Below, one piece after another: positions 8,657 to 18,595 of a DNA stretch of 64,000 nucleotides. The notes under the pieces were generated by a model. That model worked only from the letters and a program-made list of their open reading frames with translations, had not been told where the DNA came from and did no database searches. Source of the stretch: Roseiarcus fermentans (GTDB taxonomy: Bacteria > Pseudomonadota > Alphaproteobacteria > Rhizobiales > Beijerinckiaceae); contig NZ_QNRK01000025.1 in the NCBI RefSeq assembly GCF_003315135.1, forward strand, positions 36,922 through 100,921, given 5' to 3'. Every line of letters begins with the position of its first letter. The stretch's first letter is position 1. A program made the translations under genes and the position numbers.

Positions 8657-9367
8657 TCACGATGGGGACAGGACGATCCGCACGCGGCGGTTCAGGCGTC
8701 CCTTTTTCTCGATCTGGATGACGGAAGCGCGTCCGATCTCGCCGGTGCGCGCGACATGCGTGCCGCCGCAAGGCTGCAGGTCCAGCCCCTCGATGGCGAC
8801 CAGCCGGACGCGCCCGCTCCCGCGCGGCGGCTTCACCGACATGGTCTTGACCAGCGCCGGGCTGGCGTCGAGCTCCTCGTCGGCGATCCACCGCAGGGCG
8901 ACGGGAGCGTCGAGCGCGACGAGTTCGTTGAGCTTGCGCTCGACCTCGGCCTTGTCGAGCGGCGCCTCGCAGTCGAAGTCGAGCCGGCCCTCCGCATCGC
9001 CGACCGAGCCGCCGGTCACCGGGTAGGGCAGCGCCACCGACAGGAGATGCAGCGCCGTATGGGCGCGCATCCGCTTGTAGCGCCGCTCCCAGTCGATCCG
9101 GGCGACGACCCGGGCGCCGGGGGCGGGCAGGGCGGCGCCGTCCGCCGGGACGTGCAGAATGGTCTTGCGGTCGGCGTCGTAGGTCGTGTCGACGATCACG
9201 ACCGGAGCGGCGCCCTCCACGATCAGTTCGCCCTGGTCGCCCGGCTGTCCGCCGCCCCGGGGATAGAAGACGGTGCGGTCGAGCGCGACGCCGCGCGGGT
9301 CGGCCGACAGGACGGTCGCCTCGGCCTCGCGCCGGTAGGCGTCGTCGCGGAACAAGATTTCGGTCAT
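8657..9367 (-). CDS. alaX: Alanyl-tRNA editing protein (AlaX)
   Basis: Free-standing editing enzyme of 236 residues that hydrolyses Ser- or Gly-tRNA(Ala) and so prevents mistranslation. It matches the editing and C-terminal zinc regions of alanyl-tRNA synthetase without the aminoacylation domain. The metal ligands are visible as H103 and H107 (RAHTALHLL) and C200 and H204 (CGGTHV), and the family motif FYPRGGGQPGD sits at 34-44. The start codon overlaps the cysK stop in ATGA, so translation is coupled. Its length fits the longer AlaX type. A link to serine and cysteine metabolism is suggested by the neighbours. Confidence 0.92.
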   Translation of the reverse strand: MTEILFRDDAYRREAEATVLSADPRGVALDRTVFYPRGGGQPGDQGELIVEGAAPVVIVDTTYDADRKTILHVPADGAALPAPGARVVARIDWERRYKRMRAHTALHLLSVALPYPVTGGSVGDAEGRLDFDCEAPLDKAEVERKLNELVALDAPVALRWIADEELDASPALVKTMSVKPPRGSGRVRLVAIEGLDLQPCGGTHVARTGEIGRASVIQIEKKGRLNRRVRIVLSPS

Positions 9368-10398
9368 CCGACGAACACCCGTGGAGCGCGGCCTTTCGCC
9401 TCGAGCCAGGCCGGCACGGGCAGGTTCTTCTCGCGCAGGAAGTCCGGATTGAAAAGCTTCGAGGCGTAGCGGGCGCCGGAATCGCACAGGATCGTCACGA
9501 TGGTGTGGCCCGGCCCGAGGTCGCGCGCGAGCCGAATCGCGCCGGCGATGTTGACGCCGGAGGAGCCGCCGAGCAGCAGGCCCTCGTTGACGACGAGATC
9601 GAACACGATCGGCAGCGCCTCCTCGTCCGGGATGTGATAGGCGAGGTCCACCGGCGCGCCGTCGAGGTTGGCCGTCACCCGGTTCTGGCCGATGCCTTCG
9701 GTGACCGACGAGCCGGCGCTCTTCAGCGCGCCGCTCGTGTACCAGGCGTAGAGCGCGGCGCCGGGGGGGTCGGCGAGCGCGATCGTGATGTCCCGGTTGC
9801 GCTCCTTGAGGGCCATGCCGACGCCGGCGAGCGTTCCGCCGGTGCCGACCGCGCTGACGAAGCCGTCCACCTTGCCGTCGAGATCGTCGAAGATCTCGGG
9901 GCCGGTGGTCTCGTAGTGCCCGCGCCGGTTGGCGACGTTGTCGAACTGGTTGGCCCACACCGCGCCGCCGGGCTCGGTCTTCGCCAGCGCCTCGGCGAGG
10001 CGGCCGGAATAGCGCACGTAATTGTCGGGATTGGCGTAGGGAACCGCGGGGACTTCGATCAGTTCGGCGCCGGCGAGGCGCAGCATGGCCTTCTTTTCCT
10101 GTGACTGGGTGTCGGGAATGACGATCACCGCCCGGTAGCCGAGCGCGCCCGCCACCATCGCGATGCCGATCCCGGTATTGCCCGCGGTGCCCTCGACGAT
10201 GACGCCGCCGGGCCGGAGGGCGCCGCGCTGGACCGCGTCCCGGACGATCGCGAGCGCGGCGCGGTCCTTGACCGACCCGCCGGGGTTCATGAACTCGGCC
10301 TTGCCGAGAATGGTGCAGCCGGTCGCCTCCGACGCGGCGCGCAGGCGGATCAGCGGCGTCCGCCCGATGGCGCCGACGACATCGCGATGAAAGGTCAT
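9364..10398 (-). CDS. cysK: Cysteine synthase A family (PLP-dependent)
   Basis: PLP enzyme of 344 residues of the cysteine synthase/cystathionine beta-synthase fold, expected to make cysteine from O-acetylserine and sulfide. The PLP lysine is K44 in NPGGSVKDRAA, the substrate loop is EGTAGNTGIG (about 68-77) with TAGNT in place of the common TSGNT, and the phosphate-binding loop is SAVGTGGTLAGVG. The protein is longer than enteric CysK at its C-terminus, as in many alphaproteobacterial forms. It is the first gene of the operon with alaX (4-base overlap) and sseA, and is divergent from the YdcF-like gene across 98 bases that must carry both promoters. Confidence 0.9.
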   Translation of the reverse strand: MTFHRDVVGAIGRTPLIRLRAASEATGCTILGKAEFMNPGGSVKDRAALAIVRDAVQRGALRPGGVIVEGTAGNTGIGIAMVAGALGYRAVIVIPDTQSQEKKAMLRLAGAELIEVPAVPYANPDNYVRYSGRLAEALAKTEPGGAVWANQFDNVANRRGHYETTGPEIFDDLDGKVDGFVSAVGTGGTLAGVGMALKERNRDITIALADPPGAALYAWYTSGALKSAGSSVTEGIGQNRVTANLDGAPVDLAYHIPDEEALPIVFDLVVNEGLLLGGSSGVNIAGAIRLARDLGPGHTIVTILCDSGARYASKLFNPDFLREKNLPVPAWLEAKGRAPRVFVG

Positions 10399-10496
10399 GG
10401 CTTGGTTCCCTCGATCGAACCGGACGATAGGACGCGCGGGCGGGTTGCGACAAGCCCGCGCGGCTGCCAGAAGGTCGCCCGTTCCAGGAGCGGCCG

Positions 10497-11315
10497 ATGT
10501 TCTTCACCCTCTCCAAGATCTACGAATCGTTCCTCTCGCCCCTTCCGCTGCTGATCCTGCTCACGCTCGTGGGGGCGATCCTGACGGCGACCCGCGCGGC
10601 GCGGTTCGGGCGCGCGCTCGCGGCCGTCGCGGCGCTGGCGCTGCTCGTCCTCGCGCTGACGCCGGTCGGCCGGGCGCTGATCGCGCCGCTGGAAGACCGC
10701 TTTTCCTCGCCCGCCGCCAGCGCGCCGGCGCCCTATGGCGTCATCGTCCTGGGCGGCGCGATCAAGGGCGCTGAATCGCGCGCGCGCGGTCAGGCCGTAT
10801 TCGACGAAGGCGAGCGGCTGGTCGAGGCCGCGATTCTGGCGCGCCGCTATCCCGACGCGCGGATCGTCTTCACCGGCGGAGACGGCTCGCTGCTTCCCGG
10901 ACACAACGTGGAGGCGCAGGAAGCGCGGAAGCTGCTGATTGAACTCGGCGTCGATCCCGCCCGGGTGACGCTGGAAGAACGATCGCGGAATACCGACGAA
11001 AACGCGCGCTTCACCGCGGCGATGGTTCACCCCGAGCCGGGTCAGCGGTGGCTTCTGGTGACCTCCGCCTTCCACATGCCGCGATCGATGGGCCTGTTCG
11101 AGAAGGCCGGCTTCGACGTGGCCGCGTTTCCGGTCGCCTTCCGCACGCTCGGTCCCGGCCAGCCGCTGCTGTGGTCGCTCGACGCGGCGGAGAACCTGCG
11201 GACGTTCGCCACCGCGGCCAAGGAATGGATCGGCCTCGCCGCCTACCGCGCGACCGGCCGGATCGACCGGCTGTTTCCGGGGCCGGACGACCGCGCGCCC
11301 CGGGTCTCGGGGTAA
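10497..11315 (+). CDS. YdcF/ElyC-like DUF218 membrane protein
   Basis: Envelope protein of 272 residues with two N-terminal membrane segments (about 15-32 and 37-58) and a periplasmic DUF218 domain (about 75-235). Domain motifs include VIVLGGAIKG, IVFTGGDGS, LEERSRNTDENA and LVTSAFHMPRS, typical of YdcF/SanA/ElyC proteins. ElyC-type members influence peptidoglycan and envelope integrity, but the chemistry is unknown. The ATG at 10497 lies a few bases after CCAGGAG. It is divergent from cysK. Confidence 0.85.
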   Translation: MFFTLSKIYESFLSPLPLLILLTLVGAILTATRAARFGRALAAVAALALLVLALTPVGRALIAPLEDRFSSPAASAPAPYGVIVLGGAIKGAESRARGQAVFDEGERLVEAAILARRYPDARIVFTGGDGSLLPGHNVEAQEARKLLIELGVDPARVTLEERSRNTDENARFTAAMVHPEPGQRWLLVTSAFHMPRSMGLFEKAGFDVAAFPVAFRTLGPGQPLLWSLDAAENLRTFATAAKEWIGLAAYRATGRIDRLFPGPDDRAPRVSG

Positions 11316-11448
11316 CGAGAGCGGACTTGCGGGCGCCCGGCGCCCTGGTCGCCGCGCTCGTTGAGCGCGGTATGCGGCCCGCGGCCGCGTCGACAACGAC
11401 GCGCGATCCGCCCGAGTTGCGTCTCGGCGACGCCAATGGCGCGGCGCG

Positions 11449-11733
11449 CTACTCCGACGACGGCGCGCCGAGGCGGTAGACGCCGCGGAAGTCGTTGGGG
11501 TCGACGGCCTTGCCCTTGCGGGTGATCACGAGCCGGCCCTGGTTGGCGAGGCGCACCGCCGCCCGGCGCACCTCGGTCAGATGCGAGCGCCAGCCGAGTT
11601 CGTCCTCGCCGCGGGATTCGGCGTAGGCCTTGGCGGCGTCGGTCGGGCAGATGGTCCGGCCCGCCGGCGCTTCCGAGCAGAGCCCGAAGATCACGGCGTC
11701 GAGGGAGGGTCTGGAGTCGGGCGAGGGGGTCAT
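11449..11733 (-). CDS. DUF3253 domain protein
   Basis: Small soluble protein of 94 residues. The segment from LDAVIFGLCSEAPAGRTICPTDAAKA through WRSHLTEVRRAAVRLANQGRLVITRKGKAVDP and FRGVYRL matches the DUF3253 pattern, which looks like a winged-helix fold with a basic recognition region. No function is established for the family. The gene runs on the minus strand, convergent with the YdcF-like gene and 36 bases downstream of the next minus-strand gene's stop, so the two could share a transcript. Confidence 0.75.
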   Translation of the reverse strand: MTPSPDSRPSLDAVIFGLCSEAPAGRTICPTDAAKAYAESRGEDELGWRSHLTEVRRAAVRLANQGRLVITRKGKAVDPNDFRGVYRLGAPSSE

Positions 11734-11769
11734 CGTTCGTCCTTGGTCGAGCCGGGGCGCGCCGTCAAG

Positions 11770-12129
11770 TCACGGGCAGAGGTCCGCCAGCGCCTGTCTG
11801 GCGGCGGCCTCGATCGGCAGGCATTGGCTGTCGATGAGGTCCATGGTCCGGTCGATCACGACAGAACCGCCGTCCCGAAGCACGTGCGTTCTGAGGCAGT
11901 CCTGTCGTTCGCGATCGCCCGCGTTCTGGATGAAGCCCTTGTAATACATCATGACCGCGGTCATCCGGGCGTCGAACGCGATGTTTTTCAGTTGGTAGGC
12001 GTCCGAGCAGGAATTCGCCTGCGCGATGCTCAGCACGGCTTGCGAGGTTGGCGGGTCAGCCGCGAGCGCTGCGACCGCGATCGCGAGCGGTGTTGCGGCC
12101 CGCAGCGTCATTTTGGCCACGTCGATCAT
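11770..12129 (-). CDS. Hypothetical secreted protein with cysteine pairs
   Basis: Protein of 119 residues with an N-terminal hydrophobic signal region (about 8-30, MTLRAATPLAIAVAALA) and four cysteines in the mature part (SCSD, DCL, QCLP, LCP), suggesting two disulfides in the periplasm. I do not recognise a family. The start at 12129 is preferred because GGGAG lies 7 bases upstream; an upstream in-frame ATG would add ten residues. It is divergent from dusB across 108 bases. Confidence 0.6.
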   Translation of the reverse strand: MIDVAKMTLRAATPLAIAVAALAADPPTSQAVLSIAQANSCSDAYQLKNIAFDARMTAVMMYYKGFIQNAGDRERQDCLRTHVLRDGGSVVIDRTMDLIDSQCLPIEAAARQALADLCP

Positions 12130-12237
12130 GGTTTTGCTCCCGTGGAGGGCCTGCGACAACTCCGGTCAAGCCCATAACGCTGAAAACAGCGCCTTGATCC
12201 TTGCGTTCGTGCGGTCGATGGTTACACTATAGGCAAC

Positions 12238-13251
12238 ATGAAAATTGCTCAGAAAATAGGCAGACGCGAACCGATCGCTGTCGGCGGGCTTCGGCTCGAA
12301 GGCGCGGCGATGCTCGCGCCGATGTCGGGCGTGTCGGATCTCGGCATGCGTCGCTCCGCGCGTCGGTTCGGCGCCGCGCTGGCGTTTTCGGAAATGGTCG
12401 CGGCGGAGACCTATCTCGACGGCGACGCCGAGGCGGCGATTCGTTCGGAGGGCGAAGGAGTCGTCCCTCACGCGGTCCAGATCGTCGGGCGTGAGGCCCG
12501 CGCCATGGCCGAGACCGCGCGCCGGGTCGAGGGCGCCGGCGCCGCTGTCATCGACATCAACATGGGCTGCCCGTCGCGCCGGGTCGCGGGCGCGCTCGCC
12601 GGCGCTGCGCTGATGCGCGACCTCGATCACGCCGAGCGTCTGGTGTCCGCCGTGGTCGAGGCGGTCGGCGTGCCGGTGACCCTCAAGATGCGCCTCGGCT
12701 GGGACGAAAGCCTGATCAACGCGCCCGACCTCGCCGGCCGGGCGGAGCGCGCCGGCGTCACAATGGTGATCGTCCACGGCCGGACGCGGGCGCAGTTCTA
12801 CGAAGGCCGGGCCGACTGGGCCGCCGTCCGGGCGGTGGTGGACGCGGTGTCCCTGCCGGTCGTCGTCAACGGTGACTGTGCGGGCGTCGAGGACGCGCGC
12901 GCGATGCTCGCCCGATCGGGCGCGCAGGGCGTCATGATCGGCCGCGCCGCGGTCGGGGCGCCGTGGCTCGTGGGGGCGGTCGCCCGGGCGCTCGCCGACG
13001 GCGGGCCGCTGCGACCGCCTCCGGTCGGGGAGCGCCGGGAGGCGGCGATCGGACATCTCGACTGGCTGCTCGGCAAGCTCGGATCGCGCGCGGGCCTGCG
13101 CCACGCGCGCAAGCACCTCGCGGCCTACGCCGAAGCGGAAGGCGCGCCGGCCTCGCTCCGCCGCGAACTGGTGACCACCGACGATCCCGCGCGCGCGACG
13201 AGCCTGCTCGGCCAGGCCTTCGAAACGACGCGGCTGGAGGACGCCGCATGA
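12238..13251 (+). CDS. dusB: tRNA-dihydrouridine synthase (DusB/NifR3)
   Basis: FMN-dependent enzyme of 337 residues that reduces uridine to dihydrouridine in the D-loop of tRNA. It has the N-terminal LAPMSGVSD flavin motif, the catalytic cysteine in [11 protein letters not shown] (about 115-125) and the barrel motifs [22 protein letters not shown] and [13 protein letters not shown]. The gene opens the conserved alphaproteobacterial operon dusB-ntrB-ntrC, where it was historically called nifR3, and its stop overlaps the ntrB start in ATGA. The upstream purine-rich signal (AGGCAAC) is weak. Confidence 0.95.
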   Translation: MKIAQKIGRREPIAVGGLRLEGAAMLAPMSGVSDLGMRRSARRFGAALAFSEMVAAETYLDGDAEAAIRSEGEGVVPHAVQIVGREARAMAETARRVEGAGAAVIDINMGCPSRRVAGALAGAALMRDLDHAERLVSAVVEAVGVPVTLKMRLGWDESLINAPDLAGRAERAGVTMVIVHGRTRAQFYEGRADWAAVRAVVDAVSLPVVVNGDCAGVEDARAMLARSGAQGVMIGRAAVGAPWLVGAVARALADGGPLRPPPVGERREAAIGHLDWLLGKLGSRAGLRHARKHLAAYAEAEGAPASLRRELVTTDDPARATSLLGQAFETTRLEDAA

Positions 13252-14360
13252 CGGCGCTGTTCCACAAGGGGCGCTCCGACCCGGCCAAGGTCCTGAACGC
13301 GCTGGCGCAGCCGCTGATCACGATCGAGGCCCAGGATCTGGTGATCGAGGCCAACGTCGCGGCCGAGACGTTTTTCGACATGGGCCGCATCGCCTTGCTG
13401 CGATCGCGGCTGGCCGACCTGCTGCCGTTCGGCTCGCCGGTGTTCGAACTCGTCGAGGAGGCGCGCAGGAACCACGCGACGGTCGCCGGCCACAAGATCG
13501 ACATCTCCACGCCGAGGACGGGGAACCGCGGGCCTGTCGACATTTTCATCGCGCCTTTGCCGCAGCCGGGCGATTCCGTCGCAATCATGGTGCAGGAGCG
13601 GGCAATTGCTGAAAAAATAGACAGGCAACTGACGCATCGGAGCGCCGCTCGCTCGGTCACGGCGCTCGGCGCCATGCTCGCGCACGAAATCAAGAACCCG
13701 CTGTCGGGAATCCGCGGGGCGGCGCAGTTGCTGGAAGGAAGCGTCGGCGACGACGACCGCGCGCTGACGCGTCTGATTTGCGACGAGACCGACCGGATCG
13801 TGAAGCTCGTCGACCGTATGCAGTCGTTCGCCGATTCGACGCCGTCGCAGTGGGAGAGCCTCAACATTCACGCCGTGCTCGACCACGTGAAGCGGCTCGC
13901 CCAGGCCGGTTTCGCACGGCACGTCCGCCTGACCGAGACCTACGATCCGTCGCTGCCGCACATCCACGGATCGCGCGACCAACTGATCCAGATCTTCCTC
14001 AATTTGGTCAAGAACGCCGCCGAAGCCATTGGCGAAGATGGCATTGACGGCGAGATCACGCTGACCACGGCCTACCGTCCCGGCGTTCGTCTGCGCACCG
14101 GGCAGTACGCCGAGCCGGTGTCGCTGCCGCTCGAGATCTGCGTGCGCGACAACGGCCCGGGGATCGCCCCGGAGATCGCCGCCAACCTGTTCGATCCGTT
14201 CGTCACCACCAAGGCGCAGGGCTCTGGTCTGGGACTTGCACTGGTTGCCAAACTCGTCGGCGATCACGGCGGCATCGTCGAGTGCGAGTCGCATCCGCGG
14301 CGAACGACTTTTCGCGTCCTGATGCCATTGCCGTCGACACGCGCCCGTCCCTCCGCCTGA
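13248..14360 (+). CDS. ntrB: Nitrogen regulation sensor kinase NtrB (GlnL)
   Basis: Soluble histidine kinase/phosphatase of 370 residues that controls NtrC phosphorylation in response to PII. It has an N-terminal PAS domain (about 10-120), the H-box [15 protein letters not shown] with His146, then the N-box [10 protein letters not shown]1 box DNGPGI and G2 box GSGLGLALV. No membrane segment is seen, as expected for NtrB. The start ATG overlaps the dusB stop by four bases, and ntrC follows after 37 bases, so the operon is cotranscribed. Confidence 0.96.
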   Translation: MTALFHKGRSDPAKVLNALAQPLITIEAQDLVIEANVAAETFFDMGRIALLRSRLADLLPFGSPVFELVEEARRNHATVAGHKIDISTPRTGNRGPVDIFIAPLPQPGDSVAIMVQERAIAEKIDRQLTHRSAARSVTALGAMLAHEIKNPLSGIRGAAQLLEGSVGDDDRALTRLICDETDRIVKLVDRMQSFADSTPSQWESLNIHAVLDHVKRLAQAGFARHVRLTETYDPSLPHIHGSRDQLIQIFLNLVKNAAEAIGEDGIDGEITLTTAYRPGVRLRTGQYAEPVSLPLEICVRDNGPGIAPEIAANLFDPFVTTKAQGSGLGLALVAKLVGDHGGIVECESHPRRTTFRVLMPLPSTRARPSA

Positions 14361-14397
14361 GAGGGAGTGAGCGGGGCTGGCTTTAGGAGCTGTGAGC

Positions 14398-15888
14398 ATG
14401 CCGGCTGGTCAGATTCTGGTCGCCGACGACGACGCGGGTATCCGCACCGTGTTGAACCAGGCGCTGTCGCGGGCGGGCTACGAGGTCCGCGCGACCGGGA
14501 CGGTGGCGGGCCTGTGGCGCTGGGTCGCGGCGGGCGAGGGCGATCTCGTCATCACCGACGTAGTTATGCCCGACGACAACGCCTTCGATCTCCTGCCGCG
14601 GATCAAGCGCATCCGGCCCGACCTGCCGATCATCGTGATGAGCGCGCAGAACACCTTCATGACGGCGATCAAGGCCTCGGAGCGGGGCGCCTACGAGTAT
14701 CTGCCGAAGCCCTTCGACCTGCGCGAACTGGTCTCGATCGTCGGGCGCGCGCTCGCCGAGCCGAAGCGCCGGCGCGACGAGGAGGACGACCACGCCCCGA
14801 CCGAGGTCATGCCGATCGTCGGCCGCTCGCCGGCGATGCAGGACATCTTCCGGGTGCTGGCGCGGCTGATGCAGACCGACCTCACCGTGATGATCTCGGG
14901 CGAGTCGGGCACGGGCAAGGAACTGGTCGCGCGCGCCCTGCACGACTACGGCAAGCGCAAGAACGGTCCGTTCGTCGCCATCAACATGGCCGCCATTCCG
15001 CGCGACCTGATCGAAAGCGAGCTGTTCGGCCACGAGAAGGGCGCCTTCACCGGGGCGGCGGCGCGCTCGGTCGGCCGGTTCGAGCAGGCCGAGGGCGGAA
15101 CCCTGTTCCTCGACGAGATCGGCGACATGCCGATGGAGGCGCAGACGCGGCTGCTCAGGGTGCTGCAGCAGGGCGAATACACCACCGTGGGCGGACGGAC
15201 GCCGATCAAGACCAACGTGCGCATCGTGTCGGCGACCAACAAGGACCTGCGCTTCGCCATCCAGCAGGGCTCTTTCCGCGAGGACCTGTTCTTCCGCCTG
15301 AATGTGGTGCCGATCCGGCTGCCGCCGCTGCGCGAGCGGCCGGAGGACATCGCCGACCTGGTGCGCTCCTTCTTCCTGCGCGGCGTGGCCGAGGGGCTGC
15401 CGCTGAAGTCGATCGAACCGGCGGCGATGGAGCGCATGAAGCGCTATTCCTGGCCGGGCAACGTGCGCGAACTCGAGAACCTCACGCGCAGGCTCGCGGC
15501 GCTCTACCCGCAGGACGTGATCGGCGAGGCGCTGATCGAGGCGGAGCTCACCGCCGCCGGCGCGCCGTCCCTCGCGCCCGCTCCGACGCCGGCCGACGAC
15601 CTTCGCCCGCGCGCGGCGCCGTCCAACGCGCCTGCGGGGGGAGAAGGCTTCAACGCGGCGATGGAACATGCGATCGCCGACCTGTTCCGCTCGTTCGGCG
15701 CGGCGAGCCCGCAGGTCGGCCTCTATCACCGCGTGCTGCACGATCTCGAGGCGCCGCTGATCGCTGCGACCCTCGCGCTGACGCGGGGAAACCAGATCAA
15801 GGCCGCCGAGATCCTCGGCCTCAACCGCAACACCCTGCGCAAGAAGATCCGCGACCTCAACCTGCGCGAGATGCCGACGTTCCGGTAA
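14398..15888 (+). CDS. ntrC: Nitrogen regulation response regulator NtrC (GlnG)
   Basis: Sigma-54-dependent activator of 496 residues. The receiver domain (1-120) carries the phospho-acceptor Asp54 in [10 protein letters not shown]. The AAA+ domain has Walker A GESGTGKE (168-175), the sigma-54 contact loop GAFTGA (215-220) and Walker B FLDEIGDM. The C-terminus is a Fis-type helix-turn-helix (about [21 protein letters not shown]). The ATG at 14398 is preferred to GTG 14392 because AGGAG at 14385-14389 gives an eight-base spacing. Partner of the NtrB kinase encoded just upstream. In many relatives ntrY-ntrX follow, but here comEC does. Confidence 0.97.
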   Translation: MPAGQILVADDDAGIRTVLNQALSRAGYEVRATGTVAGLWRWVAAGEGDLVITDVVMPDDNAFDLLPRIKRIRPDLPIIVMSAQNTFMTAIKASERGAYEYLPKPFDLRELVSIVGRALAEPKRRRDEEDDHAPTEVMPIVGRSPAMQDIFRVLARLMQTDLTVMISGESGTGKELVARALHDYGKRKNGPFVAINMAAIPRDLIESELFGHEKGAFTGAAARSVGRFEQAEGGTLFLDEIGDMPMEAQTRLLRVLQQGEYTTVGGRTPIKTNVRIVSATNKDLRFAIQQGSFREDLFFRLNVVPIRLPPLRERPEDIADLVRSFFLRGVAEGLPLKSIEPAAMERMKRYSWPGNVRELENLTRRLAALYPQDVIGEALIEAELTAAGAPSLAPAPTPADDLRPRAAPSNAPAGGEGFNAAMEHAIADLFRSFGAASPQVGLYHRVLHDLEAPLIAATLALTRGNQIKAAEILGLNRNTLRKKIRDLNLREMPTFR

Positions 15889-16265
15889 GGCTCCGCCCGG
15901 GCGTTCGCGGCCGGGGCGCCGCCGACGCTGCCGCGCTTCGGACGCCGGTCGCCTCGACCCTCGGCGTTTTCTTTCGATGCGCGTGTCGCGCCGGTCCGTC
16001 GGTCCGACGAGAACGCGCAGGAGGAAGCTGAGCTGGACGGCGAGACGCCGTCCCTCCCGGAGGGCGCCCGTCTCGCGCACCCCGGCGGCGGGCACGCCGC
16101 CTCTCTGGTCGTCACGGCGCTTGCGCTGCGGGAATTCCCGGTCGCCTCGAGACATCGTGGACCGGCTCCGAGACCGACATCGTCCGCTGCTTGTCGGCGC
16201 GTCCCCTGCGCTCCGCCTCGAAGTCCACGCTTTCCACCATTCCTCCGCCGTGCTTATCTAACGTC
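15889..16265. other. Non-coding gap between ntrC and comEC
   Basis: No supported gene is seen in these 377 bases. Open frames on both strands are Arg/Pro-rich and look like GC-driven noise. A short minus-strand frame from 16267 starts with GGAGGA directly before an internal ATG but encodes nothing recognisable. The comEC promoter and any ntrC terminator must lie here; I see no clear intrinsic terminator. Confidence 0.4.
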
Positions 16266-18527
16266 ATGTCTACTTCGGGGCGCAGTGGCGTTCTGACCGG
16301 CGTCGCGGGCCTGAGCCGCGCGTCGTCGTGGGCGGTCGGCTGGCGGGCGGCCTTCGACGGCGCGCTGGCGCGCGAGGTCGAGGAGCGGCGGTTCTTCCTG
16401 TGGCTGCCGGTCGCGGCCATGGGCGGCGTGGCGCTGAACCTCGCAGCCGACAGCGAGCCGGCGCTCTGGGCGCCGGCGGCGCTGACCCTCGTGTTCGCCG
16501 GCCTCGCCTTCGTCGCGCGGTCGCGGCCGATCGCATTCGGCGTCGCGCTCGCGCTGGCCGCCCTGTTCGGCGGCTTTCTCGCCATGTCGCTCAGGACCGC
16601 GCGGGTCGCTGCGCCCGTGCTCGACCGCATCCGGATCGTGTCGCTCGAAGGCGCCGTCGAGGAGGTCGACCTCAGGACGGTCGGGGCGCGGCTCGTGATC
16701 GCGGTTTCGAGCGCCGACGGCATGCCCGCCGAAAAGGTTCCGCGTCGGGTCCGGGTGACCACCCGAAAGGCCCCCGGCGCGGTCGCAGGCGACTTCGTCG
16801 CCCTGAAAGCCCGGCTCCTGCCGCCCTCGCACGCGGCGCTGCCGGGCGGCTACGACTTCGCCCGCGATGCGTTCTTCGCCGGCGTCGGCGCGGTCGGCTC
16901 GACCCTCGGGGCGATCGAAATTCTGCCGCCGCCGCAGGACGCCAGCCTGAGGCAGCGTTTCGCCGCGGCGATCGACCGGGCGCGCAACCGCCTCGCGGTC
17001 AGGGTCGACCGCATTATCGGCGGCGACGAGGGCGCGATCGCCGCTGCGATGGTGACGGGCAAGCGCGACTTCCTCTCGAACGACGCCAAGGATTTGATCC
17101 GCGAGGCCGGGATCTTCCACATCATCACCATCTCCGGCGTGCAGATGACGCTGGTCGCGGGCATCGTCTTCTTCGTGACGCGCCGGCTGCTCGCGCTGTC
17201 GCCGACGCTCGCCTTGAACCATCCGATCAAGAAGTGGGCGGCCGTGGTCGCCATGGCGGGCTCGCTCTTTTACGATATCGCGACCGGCTCGCGCGTCGGC
17301 ACCGAGCGGGCGCTGGTGATGACGCTGATCGTGCTCGGGGCCGTGGTCCTCGACCGCCGGGCGCTGACCATGCGCAACCTCGCCTTCGCCGTGTTCGCGG
17401 TGATCGCGATCGAGCCGGAGGCGATCATGGGGGTGAGCTTCCAGCTCTCCTTCGCCGCGGTCGCGGCGCTGGTTGCGGTGATGGAGGCGCGGCTTTCGGC
17501 GCTGGAGACCGACCCCGATCCCTGGCTGCCGCAGCGGGGGCGTCCGCCGCCGCGCTCGCTCCTGTCGGAACTGCTGCACAGGCCGCAGGCGCTGCTGCTC
17601 GCGACCGCCTGCGCCACCAGCGCCACCGCCTCGTTCATGGCCTATCATTTCCACGACCTCAGCCCCTACGTGCTGGTCGGCAACCCGCTGACGCTCACGA
17701 TCATCGAATTCTTCGCCGTGCCGGGCGCGCTTCTGGGAACCGCGCTCTATCCGCTCGGTCTCGACGCGCCGGTCTGGCTCTATGTCGGGCTCGGGATCAA
17801 GTTCATCCTCTGGGTCGCGGGCTTCATCGCCGCCGCGCCGGCCTCGACCGTGCATCTGCGCGCCTTCGCCCCGTTCGCGCTGCCGTTTCTCGCCCTCGCC
17901 GTCCTCAGCGCGACGATCTGGCGGACCTGGCTCTTTCGCGCGACCGCGATTCCGTTCGCGATCGTCGGCCTGATCGGCGCGCTCGACGGACCGCGCTTCG
18001 ACGTGATCGTCGCGCCCTCCGGCGAGCAGGCCGCGGTGCGCGACGCCGACGGGAGACTGATGATCGTGGGCAAGCGCTTCAACGCCTTCGCCGCCGAACA
18101 GTGGCTGACCGCCGACGGCGACGGCCGCGAGCCTGCCCAGGCGCGGGATCCGAACGCGCCCTGCGACCGGCTCGGCTGCGTCGCGGCGCTGCCGGAGGGG
18201 GAGTTCCTGAGCCTCGTGCTCGACCGTCTGGCGTTCGACGAGGACTGTTCGCGCGCCGAGATCGTCGTCAGCAGCCTGACCGCCCCGGGCGACTGCGGGG
18301 CGAAATTCGTGTTCGACGAGCGCGCGCTGGCGCGGCTCGGCGCGGTCGGGCTGACGTGGAGCGACGACAAGGGGTTCGCGCTCGCCGCCGACCGCACGAC
18401 CTTGCAGAACCGCCCGTGGTCGCCAGCGCCGGCGCCTGCCCTCGACGACCGGATCGTGCGCCCGGGGCGGGGGACGCACGGCGCCGAGCCGGGGGAGACG
18501 GAGGAGGCGGCGCCGGGGCAGCCGTAG
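16266..18527 (+). CDS. comEC: ComEC/Rec2-family DNA-uptake channel
   Basis: Polytopic inner-membrane protein of 753 residues that forms the channel for single-stranded DNA in natural transformation. An N-terminal membrane pair (about 50-110) precedes the soluble DUF4131 region, and the competence core begins around 280 with GIFHIITISGVQM and GSRVGTERALVM, followed by several membrane segments to about 590. The C-terminal portion is a shortened, soluble domain without an obvious intact metallo-beta-lactamase motif set. The final 29-30 residues are encoded by a 91-bp sequence that recurs exactly at 19415-19505. ATG 16266 is chosen over an in-frame GTG at 16191. Confidence 0.9.
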   Translation: MSTSGRSGVLTGVAGLSRASSWAVGWRAAFDGALAREVEERRFFLWLPVAAMGGVALNLAADSEPALWAPAALTLVFAGLAFVARSRPIAFGVALALAALFGGFLAMSLRTARVAAPVLDRIRIVSLEGAVEEVDLRTVGARLVIAVSSADGMPAEKVPRRVRVTTRKAPGAVAGDFVALKARLLPPSHAALPGGYDFARDAFFAGVGAVGSTLGAIEILPPPQDASLRQRFAAAIDRARNRLAVRVDRIIGGDEGAIAAAMVTGKRDFLSNDAKDLIREAGIFHIITISGVQMTLVAGIVFFVTRRLLALSPTLALNHPIKKWAAVVAMAGSLFYDIATGSRVGTERALVMTLIVLGAVVLDRRALTMRNLAFAVFAVIAIEPEAIMGVSFQLSFAAVAALVAVMEARLSALETDPDPWLPQRGRPPPRSLLSELLHRPQALLLATACATSATASFMAYHFHDLSPYVLVGNPLTLTIIEFFAVPGALLGTALYPLGLDAPVWLYVGLGIKFILWVAGFIAAAPASTVHLRAFAPFALPFLALAVLSATIWRTWLFRATAIPFAIVGLIGALDGPRFDVIVAPSGEQAAVRDADGRLMIVGKRFNAFAAEQWLTADGDGREPAQARDPNAPCDRLGCVAALPEGEFLSLVLDRLAFDEDCSRAEIVVSSLTAPGDCGAKFVFDERALARLGAVGLTWSDDKGFALAADRTTLQNRPWSPAPAPALDDRIVRPGRGTHGAEPGETEEAAPGQP

Positions 18528-18529
18528 GG
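18439..18529 (+). repeat. 91-bp direct repeat, copy A (end of comEC)
   Basis: This 91-base segment, starting CCCTCGACGACCGG and ending GCCGTAGGG, covers the last 29 codons, the stop codon and two following bases of comEC. It recurs without a mismatch at 19415-19505, exactly 976 bases away. Flanking bases on both sides differ between the copies. Together the copies bracket the DUF4160/DUF2442 gene pair. Confidence 0.95.
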
Positions 18530-18595
18530 ACCGCCGTCGGCCGCAGACGTCAGGCGCTTTCCGAAGCGGTTGGGTTCTGTTAAAGTAAGGAGGAG

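Noticed and set aside
15977..16261. Plus-strand open frame between ntrC and comEC
   Set aside because: Arg-rich text typical of GC-rich noise, with no ribosome site.
16112..16267. Short minus-strand gene ahead of comEC
   Set aside because: GGAGGA is too close to its internal ATG, and the 42-50 residue product resembles nothing.
18439..18529. The 91-bp repeat as an insertion-sequence end
   Set aside because: The copies are direct, not inverted, no transposase is present, and the sequence codes for the end of comEC.
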